A stretch of DNA of 64,000 nt from contig NZ_QGTJ01000009.1 of NCBI RefSeq assembly GCF_003182095.1, positions 119,061 through 183,060 of the forward strand, given 5' to 3'. Position 1 is the stretch's first letter; each line of letters begins with the position of its first letter. The DNA comes from Plasticicumulans acidivorans (GTDB taxonomy: Bacteria > Pseudomonadota > Gammaproteobacteria > Competibacterales > Competibacteraceae). The position numbers and the translations under genes are program-made. Below the pieces are notes generated by a model. That model was not told the DNA's origin. It worked only from the letters and a program-made list of their open reading frames with translations, and searched no databases. Of the stretch, positions 50,414-59,375 are shown in pieces.

Positions 50414-51049
50414 ATGCCGCAGCAGATCGACCTCGAACACTATCCGCGCAAAGCCCTGTTCCTGGCCTTCAAGGACCGCGAAGTGCCGGTGTTCTCGACC
50501 ACCTGCGAAATCGACATCAGCGCGCTGAAGTGTTTTCTCGATGCACGCGACGACGGCTTCTTCGTGCCGCTCAGCTACCTGATCTCGCTGGCGGTCAACG
50601 CAGTACCGGCGCTGCGCCAGCGCATCATCGACGGCGAGCCGTGGGAGTTCGAGCAGGTCGACCCGGGCTACACCGTGCTGCTCGATGACGAGACCTTCTC
50701 CTTCTGCGACTCGCTGCACCTGCAGCCGTATGCCCGCTACCGCGATCACGCCCGTGCGCGCATCGCGGCCGTGCGCAGCCAGCCCGAGCTCGGCACCGGG
50801 CGCAAGGACCAGCTGTTTTTCATCAGCAATCTGCCGTGGTTCAGCTTCACGGCGATCACGCATCCATTTTCCCGCAGCTACGCCTCGATCCCGATCGTCT
50901 CGGTCGGCCGCTATCAGGAGCACGCCGGCGGCTGGCGGCTGCCGGTGGCGCTGCAGGTGCATCACGCCCTGGTCGACGGCCTGCACGTCGGCCGCTTCTA
51001 CACGCGGCTGACGCAGCTGTGTGCCGCACCGCAAGATTGGCTGGATTGA
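50414..51049 (+). CDS. Chloramphenicol acetyltransferase-like acyltransferase
   Basis: A 211-residue protein of the type A CAT fold. VHHALVDGLHVGRF (His183/His184) is the catalytic motif HHAxxDG of CAT, and NLPWFSFTAI resembles its substrate region. Length matches CAT (about 215). Many chromosomal members of this family acetylate other substrates, so resistance cannot be assumed. The gene is divergent from the CorA-like gene. No ribosome site stronger than weak is seen before ATG 50414. Confidence 0.85.
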   Translation: MPQQIDLEHYPRKALFLAFKDREVPVFSTTCEIDISALKCFLDARDDGFFVPLSYLISLAVNAVPALRQRIIDGEPWEFEQVDPGYTVLLDDETFSFCDSLHLQPYARYRDHARARIAAVRSQPELGTGRKDQLFFISNLPWFSFTAITHPFSRSYASIPIVSVGRYQEHAGGWRLPVALQVHHALVDGLHVGRFYTRLTQLCAAPQDWLD

Positions 51050-51150
51050 GCGAGGCAGCCGGCGGTGTTTAACCCAGCGCTAACCTGAACGCGCTGAACT
51101 AGGCGTCTGCTACGACCACGCTCCTCATCCCGTCACGCTGAGCCCTGCTG

Positions 51151-52905
51151 ATGCCGCGCCGCCCCGAACTCCAGCCGCTGCCCGCCTTGCGTGCGCTGCC
51201 CAGCCGCTGGGATCTGCTTGCCTTTCCGCTGCTGTTCAGCGTGCTGTTCCTGCTGGCCTGGGGTAGCCGCGGCATGCACGTGCCGTATGCCGTCGATGCC
51301 GCGCCGGCGATCTCGCTCCAGCCGCAGGCGCTGCCGGAATACGCGCTGCGCACCACCCTGCGCATGGCGGCGGCGCTGCTCTGCTCCTTTGTCTTTACCT
51401 GCGTGTTCGCCAAGCTCGCCGCCGCCAGCCGACGCGCCGAGCAGGTGCTGATCCCGCTGCTCGATGTGCTGCAGTCGGTGCCGATCCTTGGCTTTCTGTC
51501 GGTGACGGTGGTGTGGTTCATCAAGCTGTTCCCCGGCAATCTGCTCGGCGCCGAGTGCGCGGCGATCTTTGCCATCTTCACCTCGCAGGCCTGGAACATG
51601 GCCTTCAGCTTCTTCTATTCGCTGCGCATGGTGCCGAAGGACCTGTACCAGGTCGCCGACCTGTTCGGGCTGTCGCCGTGGCAGCGCTTCTGCAAGCTCG
51701 AACTGCCCTTCGCGGCACCGAATCTGGTGTGGAACGCGATGATGTCGGTGTCCGGCGGCTGGTTCTTCGTCGTCGCCTCGGAGGCGATCACCGTCGGCGG
51801 CCACAGCGTGCTACTGCCGGGTGTCGGCTCCTACATCGCCGTGGCGATCCAGCGCGAGGATCTGCATGCGATCGGCTGGGCCATCGTCTGCATGGCACTG
51901 CTGATCGCGCTCTACGATCAGCTGGTGTTCCGCCCGCTGGTGGCCTGGGCCGACAAATTCCGCTTCGAATTCTCCCAGGCGCAGCCGACGCCGGCGTCGT
52001 GGATGCTGACACTGCTGACGCGCGCACGCTGGCTGCGTGCACTGCTCGCCGTGCCGCTGCTGGCGCTCGCCACCGGCGGACACTGGCTGGCGCAGCGGCT
52101 ACCGCGGCGACGCTGGCGGCCGGTGCCGCGCATCAAATGGCGGCGCGTGGCACCGCTCGGTGACTGGTCGGGGCTGCTGTTCAATCTCGGCGTGGCGCTC
52201 GCCGCCGTCGTCGTCACCGTGCTGCTGGCACGCTTTGTCCTGCGCGAGGCGAGTTATGCCGAAATCGCACGGGTGTTCGGCCTCGGCGCCTGCACGCTGC
52301 TGCGCGTGCTGGTGCTGAGCCTGCTGGCGACGCTGCTGTGGGTGCCTCTCGGCATCCTCATCGGCCTGCACCCGCGCCTTGCCGCCCGCAGCCAACCGCT
52401 GGCGCTGTTCCTGTCGGCGTTTCCGGCCAATCTGCTGTTTCCGGTGGCAGTGCTCGGCATCGTTCACTTCCGGCTCAACCCGGAGATCTGGGTCAGCCCG
52501 CTGATGATCCTCGGCACGCAGTGGTACATCCTCTTCAATGTCGTCGCCGGCGCCAGCGCCCTGCCCAACGACCTGCGCGAGGCCGCCGCCAACCTCGGGC
52601 TGCGTGGCTGGCCGCTGTGGCGGCGGGTGCTGCTGCCGGCGGTGTTCCCGGCCTACCTCACCGGCGGTCTGACCGCTTCCGGCGGTGCTTGGAACGCCAG
52701 CGTCGTCTCGGAAGTGGTGAGCTGGGGCCCGACCACACTCACCGCGACCGGCGTCGGCGCCTACATCGCCCAGCAGACCGCCGTCGGCGATACGCCGCGC
52801 GTAGTGCTCGGTATCGCGGTGATGAGCCTGTACGTCGTCGTCTGCAATCGCTTTCTGTGGAAACGCCTGTACGGCTGGGCGCAGAACCGCCTGGCCCTCG
52901 ACTGA
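51151..52905 (+). CDS. ABC transporter permease, two fused permease domains
   Basis: A 584-residue membrane protein with two successive binding-protein-dependent permease domains. The first has its EAA-like loop in KDLYQVADLFGLSPWQRFCKLELPFAAP (about 163-190), the second in NDLREAAANLGLRGWPLWRRVLLPAVFP. Both match NitT/TauT-type importers. The two halves are joined by a basic linker (about 310-330). It is 9 bp ahead of the ATPase gene. No periplasmic binding protein gene is adjacent, so the ligand is unknown. Confidence 0.88.
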   Translation: MPRRPELQPLPALRALPSRWDLLAFPLLFSVLFLLAWGSRGMHVPYAVDAAPAISLQPQALPEYALRTTLRMAAALLCSFVFTCVFAKLAAASRRAEQVLIPLLDVLQSVPILGFLSVTVVWFIKLFPGNLLGAECAAIFAIFTSQAWNMAFSFFYSLRMVPKDLYQVADLFGLSPWQRFCKLELPFAAPNLVWNAMMSVSGGWFFVVASEAITVGGHSVLLPGVGSYIAVAIQREDLHAIGWAIVCMALLIALYDQLVFRPLVAWADKFRFEFSQAQPTPASWMLTLLTRARWLRALLAVPLLALATGGHWLAQRLPRRRWRPVPRIKWRRVAPLGDWSGLLFNLGVALAAVVVTVLLARFVLREASYAEIARVFGLGACTLLRVLVLSLLATLLWVPLGILIGLHPRLAARSQPLALFLSAFPANLLFPVAVLGIVHFRLNPEIWVSPLMILGTQWYILFNVVAGASALPNDLREAAANLGLRGWPLWRRVLLPAVFPAYLTGGLTASGGAWNASVVSEVVSWGPTTLTATGVGAYIAQQTAVGDTPRVVLGIAVMSLYVVVCNRFLWKRLYGWAQNRLALD

Positions 52906-52914
52906 GCCTGCCCG

Positions 52915-54231
52915 ATGAGTGCTCCTTCAGACGCCACCCGGCGCGACGCCCTGCTCGAACTGCGGCAGGTCGCCAAGCGCTACACCACGCCCGACCAGGG
53001 CTCGATCAGCATCCTCGAAGGCATCGATCTGACGCTGCATGCCGGCGAGATCGTCGCCATCCTCGGCCGCTCCGGCTGCGGTAAGTCGACGCTGCTGCGC
53101 ATCCTCTGCGGCCTGATCCCGGCCAGCGCCGGCGCCGTGCTCTACCGCGGCCAGCCGGTGACGCGACCTGAGCCACGCATCAGCATGGTGTTCCAGACCT
53201 TCGGCCTGTTCCCCTGGCTGACCGTGCTGGAAAACGTCGCACTCGGCCTGGAAGCCCAGGGCGTGGCAGCGGCCGAGCGGCACAAACGTGCGCTGGCGGC
53301 GATCGACATGATCGGTCTCGACGGCTTCGAGTCGGCCTACCCGAAGGAGCTGTCGGGCGGCATGCGCCAGCGCGTCGGGTTTGCGCGGGCGCTGGTGGTG
53401 GCACCCGACGTGCTGCTGATGGACGAGGCCTTCTCCGCGCTCGACGTGCCGACTTCGGAGACGCTGCGCAACGACCTGCTCGACCTGTGGCTGGAACGGC
53501 GCATCCCGACACGGGCGATCCTGATGGTGTCGCACAGCATCGAGGAAGTGCTGATGATCGCCGACCGTATCGTCATCCTCGATGCCAACCCCGGCCGCCT
53601 GAAAGCCGAGCTGGCGGTGACGCTGCGCCACCCGCGCGACCCGGTGACGCCGGCCTTCCGCGCGCTGACCGAGCGCATCTACACGCTGATGAGCAGCGGC
53701 CCGACAACGCGCAGCATCGGCATCGGCCACCGCCTGCCGGGCAGCGGCGTGCAGCAGATGGTCGGCCTGCTCGATGAGATCGCCGCGCACGACGACCAGG
53801 GCGCCGAGCTGGCCGCCGCCGCCAACGCGCTGGAACTGGAAGTCGACGAGCTGTTCCCGATCGTCGAGGGGCTGGAGCTGTTCGGCTTTGCGCAAGTCAG
53901 CGCCGGCCTGATTTCGATCACCGCGCACGGTCGCGCCTTCCTCGAAGCCGACATCCTGCAGCGCAAGGAAATCTTCGCCGAGCATCTGGTGCGCAACGTG
54001 CCGCTGGCGGCACACATCTGCCGCGTCATCGACGAGCGCCCGCAGCACTGCGCGCCGGAAAGCCGCTTCCTGCGCGAACTCGAAGACACGCTGAGCAGCG
54101 ACGAGGCCGAGCGCGTACTCAGCGTGGTCATCGACTGGGGCCGTTATGCCGAAGTCTTCGCCTACGACTTCGATCGAGGCGAATTCGTCGCCGAAGACCC
54201 GGCCGGCGTCACGCCGGCCGACAGCGAGTGA
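52915..54231 (+). CDS. ABC transporter ATPase with C-terminal AAA-associated domain
   Basis: A 438-residue ATPase. Walker A is GRSGCGKST (about 50-58), the signature LSGGMRQRVGFARAL (about 145-159), Walker B VLLMDEAFSALD. These match NitT/TauT ATPases. After residue 260 a second domain of about 160 residues (IEEVLM onward ends the ATPase; then VQQMVGLLDEIAAHD) matches the AAA-associated C-terminal domain found in such pairs. The extra domain may regulate the pump. It is coupled to the fused permease upstream. Confidence 0.88.
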   Translation: MSAPSDATRRDALLELRQVAKRYTTPDQGSISILEGIDLTLHAGEIVAILGRSGCGKSTLLRILCGLIPASAGAVLYRGQPVTRPEPRISMVFQTFGLFPWLTVLENVALGLEAQGVAAAERHKRALAAIDMIGLDGFESAYPKELSGGMRQRVGFARALVVAPDVLLMDEAFSALDVPTSETLRNDLLDLWLERRIPTRAILMVSHSIEEVLMIADRIVILDANPGRLKAELAVTLRHPRDPVTPAFRALTERIYTLMSSGPTTRSIGIGHRLPGSGVQQMVGLLDEIAAHDDQGAELAAAANALELEVDELFPIVEGLELFGFAQVSAGLISITAHGRAFLEADILQRKEIFAEHLVRNVPLAAHICRVIDERPQHCAPESRFLRELEDTLSSDEAERVLSVVIDWGRYAEVFAYDFDRGEFVAEDPAGVTPADSE

Positions 54232-54243
54232 CTTCCGGCGCGC

Positions 54244-55332
54244 TCACTGGCGCGGACAGGCCGGCCCGGCGAGCGGCGTGCTGTCGACGGCCTCGCCGAA
54301 CCAGCGCCGCTGCAGCCACAGCGCGACGTTGACCAGTGCGATCAGGGCCGGCACCTCGACCAGCGGGCCGATCACCGCGGTGAAAGCCTCGGCGGAATTG
54401 AGCCCGAACACGGCGACGGCGACGGCGATCGCCAGCTCGAAGTTGTTGCTCGCCGCCGTAAACGACAGCGTTGCCGTCTTCGAGTAGTCGGCGCCGAGAC
54501 GGCGGCCGAGCCAGAAGCTGACCAGGAACATGATGACGAAGTAGATCAGCAGCGGCACGGCGATGCGCAGCACGTCGAACGGGATCTTCACGATCAGCTC
54601 GCCCTTGAGCGAGAACATCACCAGGATGGTGAACAGCAGCGCGATCAGCGTCAGCGGCGAGATGCGCGGCACGAACACCCGCGTGTACCAGTCGTCACCC
54701 TTGAGCCGGCGCAGCAGCAGGCGCGTCAGCAGTCCGGCGAGGAACGGGATGCCGAGGTAGATGAACACGGTGCGGGCGATCTGCGCCATCGAGACATCGA
54801 CGGCAAAGGTATCGAGACCGAGCCAGCCCGGCAGCACGCCGAGGAACAGCCACGCATACAGCGGGAAGCACAGCACCTGGAATACCGAGTTGAAGGCGAC
54901 CAGGCCGGCGCAGTATTCGGTATCGCCGCGCGCCAGCTCGTTCCAGACGATGACCATGGCGATGCAGCGCGCCAGACCGATCAGGATCAGCCCGGCCATG
55001 TAGTGCGGCAGATCGTGCAGCAGCGTCACTGCCAGTACGAACATCAGCAGCGGGCCGATCACCCAGTTCTGCAGCAGCGACAGACCGAGCACGCGGGTGT
55101 TGCGAAACACCTGCGGCAGCGCCTCGTAGCGCACTTTCGCCAGCGGCGGATACATCATGACGATCAGGCCGATGGCGATCGGCAGGCTGGTCGTGCCGCT
55201 CTGCCAGCCCTGCCAGAAATCGGCGATACCCGGGAAGAAATGCCCCCAGGCGACGCCGACGGCCATCGCCAGAAAGATCCACAGCGTCAGCCAGCGGTCG
55301 AGGAAGGACAGGCGGCGGGATACGGCACTCAT
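54244..55332 (-). CDS. acr3: ACR3-type arsenite efflux protein
   Basis: A 362-residue, ten-span membrane protein of the BASS/ACR3 family. The conserved Cys123 sits in [19 protein letters not shown], a motif essential for arsenite export. ATG 55332 gives the family N-terminus ([16 protein letters not shown]). It is last in an arsC-arsI-acr3 unit on the minus strand, 10 bp after arsI. It expels arsenite formed by ArsC. Confidence 0.93.
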   Translation of the reverse strand: MSAVSRRLSFLDRWLTLWIFLAMAVGVAWGHFFPGIADFWQGWQSGTTSLPIAIGLIVMMYPPLAKVRYEALPQVFRNTRVLGLSLLQNWVIGPLLMFVLAVTLLHDLPHYMAGLILIGLARCIAMVIVWNELARGDTEYCAGLVAFNSVFQVLCFPLYAWLFLGVLPGWLGLDTFAVDVSMAQIARTVFIYLGIPFLAGLLTRLLLRRLKGDDWYTRVFVPRISPLTLIALLFTILVMFSLKGELIVKIPFDVLRIAVPLLIYFVIMFLVSFWLGRRLGADYSKTATLSFTAASNNFELAIAVAVAVFGLNSAEAFTAVIGPLVEVPALIALVNVALWLQRRWFGEAVDSTPLAGPACPRQ

Positions 55333-55342
55333 CGAGATCCCC

Positions 55343-55816
55343 TCAGCAGCAGCCGGTGCGCGGCGTACAGCAGGCGGCCGGCTCGGCCGCGGGCGCTGCC
55401 GGCGGTGCGCAGCAGGAAGTGGCCTCGCCGAGCGGCGCCGGCTCGCCGTAGTGGGTCGCTTCGCCGCGGGTGAGGAAGGTTTCCCAGGCGATGCCCTGCG
55501 GATCATGGATCCAGGTCTTTTCCGAGTACGCGTAGCAGCACACCGTCTCGCCCTGCTCGATCAGCGGCGCCCCGGCACCGGCGAGCTGCGCCACGGCGCC
55601 CGCCAGCTCCTGCTCGTCCTCGACCTGGATGCCGAGGTGATCGAGGCCCGGAGCACGGCCGCGGGCGCTGATGGCGAAGTTCACGCGCGGGTCATCGAGC
55701 ATCCATTTGGCGTAATCGTCCTTGCACACGCTCGGCTCGCTGCCGAACAAGGCGGTGTAGAAGCGCAGCGACGCGGCGAGATCGTCGACAGCGATGTGGA
55801 CATGCAGGCGTTTCAT
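55343..55816 (-). CDS. arsI: ArsI/CadI-family VOC protein, probable C-As lyase
   Basis: A 157-residue VOC protein. His60 ([10 protein letters not shown]) and Glu112 (GIAWETF), with an N-terminal His7, are the likely Fe(II) ligands. The pair Cys93-Cys94 ([12 protein letters not shown]) matches the trivalent-arsenical site of ArsI, which cleaves methylated or aromatic As-C bonds. The tail is unusually Cys-rich: CC, CC and CC within the last 25 residues. GGGAG precedes ATG 55816. It is between arsC and acr3. Confidence 0.82.
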   Translation of the reverse strand: MKRLHVHIAVDDLAASLRFYTALFGSEPSVCKDDYAKWMLDDPRVNFAISARGRAPGLDHLGIQVEDEQELAGAVAQLAGAGAPLIEQGETVCCYAYSEKTWIHDPQGIAWETFLTRGEATHYGEPAPLGEATSCCAPPAAPAAEPAACCTPRTGCC

Positions 55817-55878
55817 CGTGGAACTCCCTTTAAGGCAATGACGGCCAGCTGGCGACGACTGGCCGAGTGACGCAAGCT

Positions 55879-56379
55879 TCACAGGCCGCTGCGGCCGATT
55901 TCGTCGAGCCGGCGCTGCAGACTCATACGATCGAGCGCCTCGGGCCGCAGTGCGGCGAAAGCCTTGATGCGATTCTCCAGCACCCGCAGCGCCTCGCGAA
56001 ACGCCAGCATGCGCTCGGCCTCGCTGCCCTGTACCGCGGCCGGATCGGCCACCCCCCAGTGGGCGGTGATCGGCTGCCCCGGCCACAGCGGGCAGACCTC
56101 GCCCGCCGCGTTGTCGCAGACGGTGATGACGAAATCGAGTGCCGGTGCCCCGGACGCGGCGAATTCATCCCAGGACTTCGAACGCAGCCCGGTGCTGGGC
56201 AGGCCGAGCTGGGAGAGCAGCTGCACGGCCAGTGGATTGACGCTGCCGGTCGGATGGCTGCCGGCGGAATAGGCGTGCAGGCGCCCTTCCCCCCAGTGGT
56301 TCATCAGGCTCTCGGCAAGGATGCTGCGCGCCGAATTGCCGGTGCACAGGAACAGCACGTTCCAGGTTTTCGCGCTCAT
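55879..56379 (-). CDS. arsC: Arsenate reductase (low-MW phosphatase type)
   Basis: A 166-residue protein. The P-loop CTGNSARS gives Cys12 and Arg18, and the additional redox cysteines Cys88 (ITVCDN) and Cys96 (EVCPLWPG) match the thioredoxin-coupled ArsC of S. aureus type. The sequence ITAHWGVADPAA is also typical. It reduces arsenate to arsenite for export by Acr3. It is the first gene of the minus-strand unit and divergent from an MFS gene. Confidence 0.92.
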   Translation of the reverse strand: MSAKTWNVLFLCTGNSARSILAESLMNHWGEGRLHAYSAGSHPTGSVNPLAVQLLSQLGLPSTGLRSKSWDEFAASGAPALDFVITVCDNAAGEVCPLWPGQPITAHWGVADPAAVQGSEAERMLAFREALRVLENRIKAFAALRPEALDRMSLQRRLDEIGRSGL

Positions 56380-56420
56380 ACGATCGGACTCTGTGGCGGG
56401 CGAGTTGAAATCGGTCGATT

Positions 56421-56444
56421 ATATTTCCAATTTATTTGAAATAT
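56421..56444. promoter_or_regulatory. Inverted repeat, candidate operator shared by arsC and MFS genes
   Basis: ATATTTC (56421-56427) and GAAATAT (56438-56444) are perfect complements over a 10-base AT-rich spacer. It lies between divergent arsC (start 56379) and the MFS gene. An ArsR-type protein binds such sites. No arsR gene is next to it, so control may come from the ArsR at 41335 or elsewhere. Confidence 0.5.
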
Positions 56445-56521
56445 GTGACCAAACGGATCAACGGGTGGATGGCGGCATAATCCGCCACCCCGGTCATCGT
56501 CCGCTGTTCAGGTTGCCCGTC

Positions 56522-57718
56522 GTGCCGCTGCTGCGCTTTTTCCTGCCGTTCGCCACGGCGTACTGTCTGTCCTCGCTGTTTCGCGTCGTCATCGGCGTCA
56601 TCTCACCGGAGCTGGCACGCCAGTTCGCCCTCGATGCACGCGCGCTCGGTCTGCTGGCCAGTGCCTACCTCTACGCCTTCGCCGCAGCGCAGTTGCCCGG
56701 CGGTCTGCTGCTCGATCGCTTCGGCCCGCGGCGCAGCGAAGGCGCGCTGCTGCTGGTCGCGGCGGCCGGAGCGCTGCTGTTCGCACTCGCCGACGGCTTT
56801 ACCGCGCTCGCCCTCGGTCGTGTGCTGATCGCCGTCGGTGTCGCCGTCTGCTACGCGGCGCCGCTGAAAGCCGCGGCCATGTGGTATCCGCCGCAGCGGC
56901 AGGTATCGCTGTCGGGCTGGATCATGCTGATCGGCGGCCTCGGCGCGGCGCTGGCGACGCGGCCGGTCGAAGCGCTGCTCGGGCTGTTCGACTGGCGTCA
57001 GGTCTTCACCGGCCTCGCCGTCCTCAGCGCACTGGCGGCCGCCGGTGTGATGTTCGCCATTCCGGATATCGGCATCGATAAAGCGCAGCGCTCGTTCGCC
57101 GCGCAATGGCGCGGCCTCGGCATGCTGCTGCGTCACCCGCGCTTCTGGTGGGTGATGCCGTGGGCCTTCACCGGCATGGGCACTTTCATTTCGATCCAGG
57201 GCCTGTGGGGCATGCAGTGGCTGCTGCACGCCAGCGCCCTGGAACGCGCACCGGCGGCCAGCCTGATGCTGACCATGTCGCTGGTGGCACTGGCGGGGTA
57301 CTTCGCCGTCGGCGCGCTCAGCGAACGCCTGGCCCGCCACGGCATCGACAACCGTCACCTGCTCGCCGTCGGCATGGCCATCGAGCTGTGCGCGCTGCTG
57401 GCGATCTGCCTGCACTGGCCGCGACCGTGGTTGTGGTGGTGTCTGTACGGTCTCGGCACCTCGCTGAACGTGCTGACCTACACGGTGCTCAGTCACGGTC
57501 TGCCGCGCGAGCTGGTCGGTCGCGGCGCCACCGGCCTCAACCTGTTCATGTTCATCGGCAGCGGCTCGCTGAGCTACGCCATCGGCTGGCTGATCAGCGG
57601 GCTCGAAGCCGGCGGGGCCCTGCCGGAGGCGGCCTTCGGCACGGCATTTCTCTGCCTGCTCGCCGCCAACGCCCTGGCTGCCGGCTGGTACCTGCTGCGC
57701 TGGCGGCGCTTCGCCTGA
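56522..57718 (+). CDS. MFS transporter next to arsenic genes
   Basis: A 398-residue major facilitator with 12 predicted spans; LPGGLLLDRFGPRRSEGALL is the loop 2-3 motif. No ATG is in frame near the start; GTG 56522 gives a proper first span (LLRFFLPFATAYCLSSLF). Adjacent AT-rich DNA contains the arsC-side inverted repeat, so it may be induced with the arsenic genes. Whether it exports arsenicals cannot be told from sequence. Confidence 0.85.
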   Translation: MPLLRFFLPFATAYCLSSLFRVVIGVISPELARQFALDARALGLLASAYLYAFAAAQLPGGLLLDRFGPRRSEGALLLVAAAGALLFALADGFTALALGRVLIAVGVAVCYAAPLKAAAMWYPPQRQVSLSGWIMLIGGLGAALATRPVEALLGLFDWRQVFTGLAVLSALAAAGVMFAIPDIGIDKAQRSFAAQWRGLGMLLRHPRFWWVMPWAFTGMGTFISIQGLWGMQWLLHASALERAPAASLMLTMSLVALAGYFAVGALSERLARHGIDNRHLLAVGMAIELCALLAICLHWPRPWLWWCLYGLGTSLNVLTYTVLSHGLPRELVGRGATGLNLFMFIGSGSLSYAIGWLISGLEAGGALPEAAFGTAFLCLLAANALAAGWYLLRWRRFA

Positions 57719-57791
57719 GCGCCACGCCTGGCGACCTACCGGGGCTTGCGCGAAGATGCCGCCGCCATTCCTCTCAATTGCAGGCCCAGCC

Positions 57792-58355
57792 ATGCCCGCC
57801 CCACTCGATCTCGACACCCTGCGCAGGCGTCACGCCAACGGCGAACACTTCGATTACGTGTTCTTCTGGGGGCACCGTGCGCCGGTGAACAGCGTCGATC
57901 AGCACTGCCTGAGCCAGTGGTTCGCCGCCGGCTTCACGCTCGATGGCGTGCATTACCCGACCGCCGAGCATTTCATGATGGCGGAGAAGGCCCGGCTGTT
58001 CGGCGATGCGGCAATCCGCGCCCGCATCCTCGCCGACGCCGATCCCGGTCGCGTCAAGGCGCTCGGGCGCAAGATCAGCGGCTTCGACGAGGCCCGCTGG
58101 CAGCAAGAACGCTTCGACATCGTCGTGCGCGGCAGCCTCGCCAAGTTCAGCCAGAACCCGGCACTCGCAGCCTATCTGCAGGCGACCAGCGATGCGGTGC
58201 TGGTCGAGGCCAGTCCTTACGATGCGATCTGGGGCATCGGCATGGCCGAGTTCATCGACGGCGCCGATGATCCGCAGCACTGGCTCGGCCTCAACCTGCT
58301 CGGCTTCGCGCTGATGGCGGCCCGCCAGCAGCTGCGCGAGTCGACTGCCCGCTGA
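57792..58355 (+). CDS. NADAR-family (YbiA-like) protein
   Basis: A 187-residue NADAR/YbiA-type protein. FFWGHRAP, LSQWFAAGFTLDGVHYPTAEHFMMAEKA and the tail LGLNLLGFALMAAR are the family signature. YbiA-type enzymes remove base-like groups from reactive intermediates of riboflavin synthesis, and others act on ADP-ribose derivatives. ATG 57792 is used because the longer reading adds a poorly conserved segment. Neighbours (MFS, PPK2) do not define a partner. Confidence 0.88.
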   Translation: MPAPLDLDTLRRRHANGEHFDYVFFWGHRAPVNSVDQHCLSQWFAAGFTLDGVHYPTAEHFMMAEKARLFGDAAIRARILADADPGRVKALGRKISGFDEARWQQERFDIVVRGSLAKFSQNPALAAYLQATSDAVLVEASPYDAIWGIGMAEFIDGADDPQHWLGLNLLGFALMAARQQLRESTAR

Positions 58356-58463
58356 GCGTTCGACCACGGGCCGTGGACAGCACCTTCAGCCGGTTTGGCT
58401 AGACTCTGAATAGACGTCCGCCAGTCGGCAGGGCGCCGTAGCCAGCACCTGGGAGTGCGATCC

Positions 58464-59315
58464 ATGGGACACAAACATCACAAGAAGCGCGCTGCGGAAG
58501 GCGCCGAGCTCGATGTGGAAACCATCGACGGTGCCGCGAATGCACCGATGAAGCGCAAGGCCTACGAGGCGGCGCTGAAGCCACTGCACGAGGAACTGGT
58601 CCACTTGCAGGAGTGGGTCAAAAAGGAGGGGCTGAAGGTCTGCATCGTCTTCGAAGGGCGCGATGGCGCCGGCAAAGGCGGCACGATCAAGGCGATCACC
58701 GAGCGCGTCAGTCCGCGGGTGTTCCGCGTCATCGCGCTGCCGGCACCGAGTCCGCGCGAGCAGTCACAGATGTACGTGCAGCGCTACCTGCCGCATCTGC
58801 CGGCCGCCGGTGAAGTCGTGATTTTCGATCGCAGCTGGTACAACCGCGCCGGCGTCGAGCGGGTCATGGGCTTTTGCAGCGACCAGCAGGCGCTGGAGTT
58901 TCTCGATGCGGTACCGCTGGTCGAGAAAGCGATGGTCAAGTCCGGCATCATCCTCATCAAGTACTGGCTCGAAGTCAGCCCGGAAGAGCAGACGCGGCGC
59001 CTGCGCGCACGCATCGAGGATGATCGCAAGACCTGGAAGCTGTCGCCGATGGACCTCAAGTCCTACAGCCGCTGGTATGACTATTCGCGGGCACGCGACG
59101 AGATGATCGCCGCCACCGACAGCGAATGGGCGCCGTGGTACTGCGTGCGCTCTGACGACAAGAAGCGGGCGCGGCTCAACGTCATCAGTCATCTGCTGGC
59201 GCAGATTCCCTACGAGCACCTGCCGCGCGAGCCGGTGAAGCTGCCGCGTCGACAGAAAGCCGGCCACTACCAGGAAAGCGACTACCCGTTCCGCTTCGTC
59301 GACGAACGTTTCTGA
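58464..59315 (+). CDS. ppk2: Polyphosphate kinase 2
   Basis: A 283-residue PPK2. Walker A GRDGAGKGG (65-73) and Walker B-like DRSWYNRAGVERV (122-134) identify it as the one-domain class. It transfers phosphate between polyphosphate and nucleotides, typically making ADP/ATP or GTP. A His/Lys-rich N-terminus (GHKHHKKRA) is present. GGGAG lies before ATG 58464. Confidence 0.93.
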   Translation: MGHKHHKKRAAEGAELDVETIDGAANAPMKRKAYEAALKPLHEELVHLQEWVKKEGLKVCIVFEGRDGAGKGGTIKAITERVSPRVFRVIALPAPSPREQSQMYVQRYLPHLPAAGEVVIFDRSWYNRAGVERVMGFCSDQQALEFLDAVPLVEKAMVKSGIILIKYWLEVSPEEQTRRLRARIEDDRKTWKLSPMDLKSYSRWYDYSRARDEMIAATDSEWAPWYCVRSDDKKRARLNVISHLLAQIPYEHLPREPVKLPRRQKAGHYQESDYPFRFVDERF

Positions 59316-59375
59316 TGCAGGCAACACCGCGCGCCGCCCGCGCCGATGACGGAACGGGCAGCGCGCGCTTTTGGC

